A stretch of DNA of 6,868 nt from Clostridia bacterium. Lineage in GTDB: Bacteria > Bacillota > Clostridia > DSM-8532. The stretch is from the NCBI GenBank assembly GCA_026418215.1, contig JAOABT010000590.1, positions 1 to 6,868 of the forward strand. Direction: 5' to 3'. The position numbers and the translations under genes were made by a program. The notes below the pieces were generated by a model. The model was given only the letters and a program-made list of their open reading frames with translations. It made no database searches and was not told the origin of the DNA. Position 1 is the stretch's first letter, and the number at the start of each line of letters is the position of its first letter. Positions 1-6,868 of this stretch are shown here, piece after piece.

Positions 1-3988
<3,988 letters not shown>

Positions 3989-4148
3989 TCATATCACCTC
4001 GTATGGACTGCATATTTTGGTGGAAAAGACATAAAAATATAGAGGGGGAAACGATTCCGTTCTGGTTTTCTTATGGCCAGTCAGGTTTACAAAAAAATCT
4101 TCCAAGTCATCTCTCCCGATCTATATTTTTTCATCTCAAAGATTATTG
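3989..4148 (-). promoter_or_regulatory. rpoB 5' leader with long-range helix
   Basis: If the minus-strand promoter at 4155-4183 is used, rpoB has an untranslated leader of about 160 nt. In RNA order, AAAAATATAGA (4130-4120) pairs perfectly with TCTATATTTTT (4043-4033), 11 bp. After a 2x2 internal loop, GGGAGA (4117-4112) pairs with TTTCCC (4051-4046), including one G-U. This encloses about 60 nt, which contain a smaller CTGG/CCAG stem-loop. The helix ends about 30 nt before the Shine-Dalgarno sequence, so it could affect RNA stability, ribosome access or protein binding. A structured rpoB leader (Lacto-rpoB) has been described in Lactobacillales; I cannot say this is related. The pairing is seen; function is inferred. 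Confidence 0.45.
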
Positions 4149-4154
4149 ACATGT

Positions 4155-4173
4155 ATTGTACCATTCATACAAT
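4155..4173. repeat. 19-bp inverted repeat between divergent promoters (operator candidate)
   Basis: ATTGTA (4155-4160) and TACAAT (4168-4173) form a perfect 6-bp inverted repeat with a 7-bp spacer. It covers the leftward -10 and the rightward -35 and could be a repressor site. However, part of the symmetry follows from the shared promoter hexamers, so it may be only a by-product of overlapping promoters. No regulator gene is nearby. Confidence 0.35.
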
Positions 4174-4183
4174 TGTGCTATAA
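4155..4183 (-). promoter_or_regulatory. Candidate promoter of rpoB
   Basis: On the minus strand, TTATAG (4183-4178), a weak -35, is followed after 17 bp by TACAAT (4160-4155). A TG one base upstream of the -10 makes it an extended -10 (TGG-TACAAT). Transcription would start near 4148. It occupies the same bases as the rightward promoter at 4156-4184, so both cannot be bound at once. No better minus-strand promoter is evident between here and rpoB. Confidence 0.5.
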
Positions 4184-4184
4184 T
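4156..4184 (+). promoter_or_regulatory. Rightward promoter with perfect extended -10
   Basis: TTGTAC (4156-4161) serves as a weak -35, with a 17-bp spacer and a consensus TATAAT at 4179-4184, preceded by TG and one base (4176-4178), i.e. an extended -10. A second TTGACA at 4146-4151 is a perfect -35 hexamer but sits 27 bp from the -10, too far to act with it. Start expected near 4190-4192. Downstream there is only a short RNA-like stretch and a terminator. Confidence 0.6.
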
Positions 4185-4190
4185 GAAGGG

Positions 4191-4307
4191 GAAATAAACA
4201 GTAAACATGCACAAAGCTAAAAAAGAATACAATACGTGCAAACATATAATGCAGTTAATAATGATAACATAGATAAAACCCAATGTCAACGATGCATTGG
4301 GTTTTTT
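4191..4307 (+). ncRNA. Candidate small RNA of about 115 nt, unknown family
   Basis: A rightward extended -10 promoter ends at 4184 and an intrinsic terminator ends at 4307, leaving a transcription unit of about 115 nt. The only ORF starting early in it is ATG 4207 to TAG 4272 (21 codons), but its nearest purine-rich stretch is about 15 nt upstream, at the expected transcript start, so translation is unlikely. Possible folds are TGCAC/GTGCA (from 4208) enclosing about 24 nt, a weak GTTA/TAAC stem near 4254, and the terminator hairpin. The body is A-rich and single-stranded looking, as in some base-pairing regulatory RNAs. It matches no RNA family I recognise (not 6S, tmRNA, SRP or RNase P). 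It would be divergent from rpoB. Boundaries are inferred. Confidence 0.45.
4275..4307. terminator. Intrinsic terminator usable in both directions
   Basis: AAAACCCAATG (4275-4285) and CATTGGGTTTT (4295-4305) form a perfect 11-bp stem with a 9-nt loop. On the plus strand it is followed by T bases to 4307 and another T-run at 4314-4320, a good terminator for the candidate small RNA. On the minus strand it gives a T4 run and lies just after the stop of the 49-codon ORF (4328), so it could end that transcript too. A shared terminator between convergent units fits the layout. Confidence 0.8.
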
Positions 4308-4327
4308 ATTATCTTTTTTTATGGTAA

Positions 4328-4477
4328 TTAATAGTAAATTCTCACGACAATATTTTGGGGGTAATCACCGAATTTCTCCGAAGAGGTTGAATCCCGAAGG
4401 AATTCTGCATCGGATTTATTTCCTATTCTGACCGTAATAAAGCGTTTCGACATGATGCCCAGCTGATCAATGGTCAT
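4328..4477 (-). CDS. Possible 49-residue protein, unknown
   Basis: Minus-strand ORF from ATG 4477 to TAA 4328, reading MTIDQLGIMSKRFITVRIGN and ending NIVVRIYY. I do not recognise it. The sequence is hydrophilic, with no membrane segment, signal peptide or Cys motif. For it: unremarkable codon use, an AAGGAG (4495-4490) upstream, its own position between two terminators, and a hairpin terminator 22 nt after the stop. Against it: the AAGGAG-to-ATG spacing is 12 nt, longer than usual, no good promoter is visible, and the protein is very short. The frame stays open upstream to 4699, but that part overlaps the terminator at 4595-4624 and the 88-aa gene, so it is not credible as coding. A start at ATG 4453 (41 aa) is possible. 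It could be the remnant of a longer gene. Confidence 0.35.
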   Translation of the reverse strand: MTIDQLGIMSKRFITVRIGNKSDAEFLRDSTSSEKFGDYPQNIVVRIYY

Positions 4478-4519
4478 ACCCGAGCACGTCTCCTTGACAA
4501 AATCCTGATCCCCGCGGCA

Positions 4520-4549
4520 TTGAAAAAAGTGTGAAAGGCCCTTTATAAT
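4520..4549 (+). promoter_or_regulatory. Promoter-like sequence, rightward, no clear gene
   Basis: TTGAAA (4520-4525) and TATAAT (4544-4549) are spaced by 18 bp, a near-consensus vegetative promoter. Transcription would start near 4556 and meet the hairpin at 4595-4624 after about 70 nt. The hairpin is followed by only four T bases on this strand. No gene with a ribosome binding site lies downstream on the plus strand. It could produce a very short RNA or an antisense RNA to the 88-aa gene, or be a chance match in AT-rich DNA. Confidence 0.25.
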
Positions 4550-4594
4550 ACCCTTCCGCTGACTAGCTGAGCTTCTCAAAATGTCGAACGAAAT

Positions 4595-4624
4595 AAAAAA
4601 CCCGCCACAACCGGCGGGCTTTTG
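4595..4624 (-). terminator. Rho-independent terminator of the glk-truA operon
   Basis: On the minus strand GGCGGG (4606-4601) pairs with CCCGCC (4618-4613), 6 GC pairs with a 6-nt loop. The helix is extended by a G-U and A-U pairs and followed directly by six T bases (4600-4595). It starts 8 nt after the stop of the 88-aa gene. This is a classic strong intrinsic terminator. It separates the glk operon from rpoB, so rpoB needs its own promoter. Confidence 0.93.
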
Positions 4625-4631
4625 CATTTCT

Positions 4632-4898
4632 CTATTTTGGCGCTTCAACCTTGATCTCAAACCGGTCAAACATAACCGCGTGGTAGAACTGATCGGCATT
4701 AAAAGACGTTCGGCGGAAGCTCACATATTCCCGTGTATTCTTACTGAGCCAAATGGGCACCTCAATGCCCAGAAGCCTGCAAACCTCGACCAGGCATTGT
4801 TCCAGCCTGTCCTGATAGGTCCCTTTATCATCTTCTACTTCCGCAATCTTTTCGTCCAATGTTGTCGTTCCTTTAATCAGCTTGCCGACCAGTACCAT
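4632..4898 (-). CDS. Conserved hypothetical protein, 88 aa
   Basis: Small soluble protein of unknown function, starting MVLVGKLIKGTTTLDEKIAE. The ATG at 4898 follows TTGAGGT with about 5 nt spacing and lies 17 nt after the truA stop, so it is the last gene of the operon before the terminator. Features: an N-terminal beta-like stretch (VLVGKLI); a helical middle (about 26-45) with Cys35 and Cys40; a PIWLSKN motif at 48-54; and a C-terminus ending in FDRFEIKV (78-85). The order 'short N-strand, helix, PIWL, ... F..D/FDxxEIxV' resembles an unnamed protein that I recall from many gut Clostridia, where the core reads like PIWLDxN...FDYLEIQV. That is memory, not a search. No signal peptide or membrane segment. 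An antisense ORF on the plus strand is a shadow. Confidence 0.85.
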   Translation of the reverse strand: MVLVGKLIKGTTTLDEKIAEVEDDKGTYQDRLEQCLVEVCRLLGIEVPIWLSKNTREYVSFRRTSFNADQFYHAVMFDRFEIKVEAPK

Positions 4899-4915
4899 GG
4901 TTACCTCAACAATCG

Positions 4916-5653
4916 TTAATCGTAATAAACTTCCATAAGGTAGAGACCTGATGGAGGAGCCGTAACACCGAGGTTATTCCTTTCACCCGAGGCAATGGCC
5001 TCCTCTATAACGCGGGGTGAAAAGCGGCCGCGGCCTATGTCTACCATGGTGCCGACCATAATCCGCACCATATTGTAAAGATACCCGTCCCCCTTGGTGT
5101 CGAAGATCAGCAAATCGCCGTCCTGACTCCATTTGGATTCGTAGACCGTCCTGTCAAAGGTTTTGACCTGGTGCCCCGAGGCGCAGAAAGCTTTAAAGTT
5201 ATGATGCCCGATAAAATATCCGGCGGCCTGTCTCATGGCGTCCACATCGAGATGTTCCCTGACATGCCAGACTCTGTTGGCGTAGAGCGCCGACCGGGTA
5301 TGCCGGTTCAAAATCTGATATCGGTAATGCTTACCTTTTGCTGAAAACCTGGCATGAAAGCTGTCATCGGCTAAGGTGGATGAGCTTATGCTGACGTCGT
5401 CGGGAAGGAAGGTATTGAGCGCCACCATAAATTTATCAGCCGGGATGGAGGATGCGGTACGGAAGCTCGCCACTTGGCCATAGGCATGAACGCCGCCGTC
5501 GGTCCGGCCTGCGCCGTCAGGTATAATATCCTCACCGGTGAGCCGCTTGAGTGCTTTAGAGAGGACCTCCTGCACCGAAAGTGCATTCTCCTGGTATTGC
5601 CACCCGTGATAGCGGGAGCCGTCATATTCAACTGTTAATTTTATATTCCTCAT
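4916..5653 (-). CDS. truA: tRNA pseudouridine(38-40) synthase
   Basis: TruA converts uridines 38, 39 and 40 of the tRNA anticodon stem-loop into pseudouridine in the cytoplasm. Using the ATG at 5653 the protein is 245 aa, normal for the family, and begins MRNIKLTVEYDGSRYHGWQ. The catalytic aspartate is Asp52 in GAGRTDGGVHA (47-57); the usual form is RTDAGVHA, so Ala is replaced by Gly next to the active Asp. Other landmarks: FHARFSAKGKHYRY (99-112), GYLYNMVRIMVGTMVDIGRGR (190-210) and APPSGLYL (232-239). The frame is open to 5728 (270 aa), overlapping the glk end, but the extra 25 residues are unlike TruA, so the later start is preferred. That start lacks a good Shine-Dalgarno sequence; a GAAGGA lies about 17 nt upstream, too far. 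Located 49 nt after glk and 17 nt before the 88-aa gene. Confidence 0.96.
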   Translation of the reverse strand: MRNIKLTVEYDGSRYHGWQYQENALSVQEVLSKALKRLTGEDIIPDGAGRTDGGVHAYGQVASFRTASSIPADKFMVALNTFLPDDVSISSSTLADDSFHARFSAKGKHYRYQILNRHTRSALYANRVWHVREHLDVDAMRQAAGYFIGHHNFKAFCASGHQVKTFDRTVYESKWSQDGDLLIFDTKGDGYLYNMVRIMVGTMVDIGRGRFSPRVIEEAIASGERNNLGVTAPPSGLYLMEVYYD

Positions 5654-5702
5654 GGGCTCGGGTTCACTGCATTCCTTCTTCAAGCTTGTGGATACCACCG
5701 GA

Positions 5703-6653
5703 TCAGGCCTTGGAGATAAGCGCCGCACCTACGATACCGGCATCATTACCCATTTTGGCAATGACCAGACGGGTCTTCTCAACGCCCTCGGCACAGTAGG
5801 TTCTGCCCTTCATTTTTTCTCTTAAGGGAGCCAGCAGGTTTTCGCCCTCTTTTGAAACACCGCCGCCTATGGCAATGACACCGGGCTGGAAGATGTTGAC
5901 CATATTGGCCAGACCGTCTGCCAAAATATCAATATAGGTATCGACGACCTTTATTCCTGTCTCGTCACCGAGTCTTGCAGCATCGAAGGCCGTTTTGGCA
6001 TCGATCTTTTCAAGGTCGCCACCTACAAGCTCGACAATCTTTGAGCTGGGATTCTCCTGAGCGGCCTGTTTTGTTTGACGAATCAGAGCAGTTGCAGCGG
6101 AATAGGCCTCCCAGCAGCCATTACGTCCGCAGGTGCAGGGCTCGCCGTTGAGCTTTAAAACCATGTGCCCGAGCTCACCGCCCGCACCGTTGAAGCCGAT
6201 GTAAAGCTTATTATTTATGATAATTCCGCCGCCTATACCTGTGCCGATGGTAATGACAACTGCGAATTCATCGCCCTTTGCGGAACCGGCAACGCTTTCT
6301 GCAATCGCCGCGCAGTTAGCGTCATTCTCAAGGTAAACAGGTACATTAATATACTTTTGAACCTCTTCTCGGACATGAACATTTTTAAAGCCCAAATTAT
6401 TATTATAGATGATAATGCCGTTTTCACGATCCGGAGTTCCGGGGCTTCCGATACCGATGCTATGTAAATCCTTTTCAGTTATTCCTACATCCTTCATGAG
6501 GGATTGCACCAGAAGACACATATCCTTGATAATCTCCTCAGGCTTTCTGGTTCTTCCCGTTGGAACACTGCCCTTCTTGACGATTTTGCCTTCCTCGTCG
6601 ACAATACCTGCGGCAATATTGGTACCGCCCAGGTCAATTCCTGCATAGAACAT
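5703..6653 (-). CDS. glk: ROK-family glucokinase
   Basis: ATP-dependent sugar kinase of the ROK family, most likely phosphorylating glucose to glucose-6-phosphate in the cytoplasm. It is 316 aa, typical for Gram-positive glucokinases. Motifs: ATP phosphate loop DLGGTN (7-12); catalytic Asp111 in LENDANCAA; ITIGTGIGGG (135-143); sugar-binding Glu160 and zinc ligand His163 in GGELGHM; the zinc cluster C173-x-C175-GRNG-C180 with Glu182; and AIGGGVS (261-267), the second phosphate/adenosine region. There is no N-terminal helix-turn-helix domain, so it is a kinase and not a ROK repressor. The ATG at 6653 follows AGGGAGGA (6668-6661) with 7 nt spacing. First gene of glk-truA-88 aa, with its own promoter and a leader containing a terminator-like hairpin. 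Specificity for glucose over other hexoses or N-acetylmannosamine is inferred from overall resemblance. Confidence 0.93.
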   Translation of the reverse strand: MFYAGIDLGGTNIAAGIVDEEGKIVKKGSVPTGRTRKPEEIIKDMCLLVQSLMKDVGITEKDLHSIGIGSPGTPDRENGIIIYNNNLGFKNVHVREEVQKYINVPVYLENDANCAAIAESVAGSAKGDEFAVVITIGTGIGGGIIINNKLYIGFNGAGGELGHMVLKLNGEPCTCGRNGCWEAYSAATALIRQTKQAAQENPSSKIVELVGGDLEKIDAKTAFDAARLGDETGIKVVDTYIDILADGLANMVNIFQPGVIAIGGGVSKEGENLLAPLREKMKGRTYCAEGVEKTRLVIAKMGNDAGIVGAALISKA

Positions 6654-6692
6654 GAATAGTTCCTCCCTACTATAAAAAAGATGTAGACATAT

Positions 6693-6713
6693 AAAAAAAG
6701 TCTCTCAGACTTT
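6693..6713 (-). terminator. Terminator-like hairpin in the glk leader (possible attenuator)
   Basis: In the transcript, AAAGTCT (6713-6707) pairs with AGACTTT (6703-6697) around a GAG loop, followed by four more T bases (6696-6693). It lies between the glk promoter and the glk start, so if it works it stops glk transcription early. An upstream GTCTC (6728-6724) can instead pair with GAGAC (6704-6700), which would break the hairpin, as an antiterminator does. The stem is only 7 bp with three GC-type pairs, so it may be weak. No T-box or known riboswitch core was recognised. Confidence 0.45.
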
Positions 6714-6761
6714 CCCTCAAAATGAGACCAAAACTTTATTCTTGCTCGTTACCCCATGGTT

Positions 6762-6790
6762 TTGGGGTTAAAATAATTATATGATATAAT
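6762..6790 (+). promoter_or_regulatory. Possible rightward promoter divergent to glk
   Basis: TTGGGG (6762-6767), 17 bp, then TATAAT (6785-6790) with an upstream TG one base away (6782-6784), i.e. an extended -10. The -35 is weak. Its -10 and the glk -10 form the palindrome ATTATA-TGA-TATAAT. Any gene it serves lies beyond the window. Confidence 0.4.
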
Positions 6791-6804
6791 AACGGAGGGG
6801 TCAA
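6776..6804 (-). promoter_or_regulatory. Promoter of the glk-truA operon
   Basis: On the minus strand TTGACC (6804-6799, 5 of 6 to the -35 consensus) and TATAAT (6781-6776, perfect -10) are separated by exactly 17 bp. Transcription would start near 6769, giving a leader of about 116 nt before the glk ATG. This is the best vegetative promoter in the window. Its -10 forms a palindrome with a rightward -10 (6785-6790). Confidence 0.85.
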
Positions 6805-6868
6805 TAAGCCCCACATTTTCCAACCCATCGCAAACCGCATCCCAACTCTACTTGGAAGGATATGGACA
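6805..6868. other. Window edge, no gene identified
   Basis: Beyond the glk -35 element no gene can be supported. A plus-strand ATG at 6862-6864 follows GGAAGGA with only 1-2 nt spacing, which is too close for a normal start; it could be the first codons of a divergent gene, but two codons cannot be judged. GGGG (6797-6800) and CCCC (6809-6812) could form a small hairpin. Confidence 0.3.

Noticed and set aside
4146..4151. Perfect TTGACA as the -35 of the rightward promoter
   Set aside because: The distance to the TATAAT at 4179 is 27 bp, too long for sigma-70 type recognition.
4207..4272. 21-codon peptide gene inside the candidate small RNA
   Set aside because: The only purine-rich stretch is 15 nt upstream, at the expected transcript start, so ribosome binding is unlikely.
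4478..4699. N-terminal extension of the 49-codon ORF (123 codons)
   Set aside because: It would overlap the 88-aa gene by 68 bases and cross its terminator; no start signal at the upstream ATG.
4581..4919. Plus-strand 112-codon ORF opposite the 88-aa gene
   Set aside because: No ribosome site, runs through a terminator hairpin, and lies antisense to a better supported gene with operon context.
5654..5728. Longer TruA starting at 5728
   Set aside because: The extra 25 residues overlap glk and do not resemble TruA, whose family begins at the MRNIKL motif.

Overview
This window looks like the end of a draft or metagenome contig from a Gram-positive bacterium of the class Clostridia, possibly the Oscillospiraceae/Lachnospiraceae side. 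That placement rests on the RpoB and RpoC wording, the acidic RpoB tail, the ROK-type glucokinase with a Cys zinc site and an 88-residue protein that resembles one I recall from gut Clostridia. It is inference from memory, not a search result. All recognised genes lie on the minus strand and are described in transcription order, right to left.

Right part (about 6868-4594): a promoter at 6776-6804 drives a leader of about 116 nt with a terminator-like hairpin. A three-gene unit follows: ROK glucokinase (glk), tRNA pseudouridine synthase A (truA) and an 88-residue conserved protein of unknown function. A strong intrinsic terminator at 4595-4624 closes it.

Middle (about 4594-3989): roughly 600 bases with no recognisable gene. 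They hold a possible 49-codon minus-strand ORF, a hairpin terminator usable in both directions, and two overlapping back-to-back promoters around 4155-4184. The rightward promoter would make a short RNA of about 115 nt that ends at the shared terminator. The leftward one would start the rpoB message with a leader of about 160 nt containing a long-range helix. This is the most unusual stretch. No ribosomal protein gene (rplJ/rplL) precedes rpoB here, unlike the usual bacterial order.

Left part (3988-31): rpoB is complete (1247 aa, wild-type residues in the rifampicin pocket). Fourteen bases later rpoC starts with GTG and is cut after 66 codons. These are the beta and beta' subunits of RNA polymerase.

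Bases 1-30 are not genomic: they match the Nextera/Tn5 Read 1 adapter, so the contig edge is a library artefact. I saw no mobile element, CRISPR array, rRNA or tRNA. Nothing in the window clearly encodes a new multi-gene system. The candidates for new biology are the small RNA/divergent promoter and the rpoB leader, the glk leader, and the 88-aa and 49-aa proteins.
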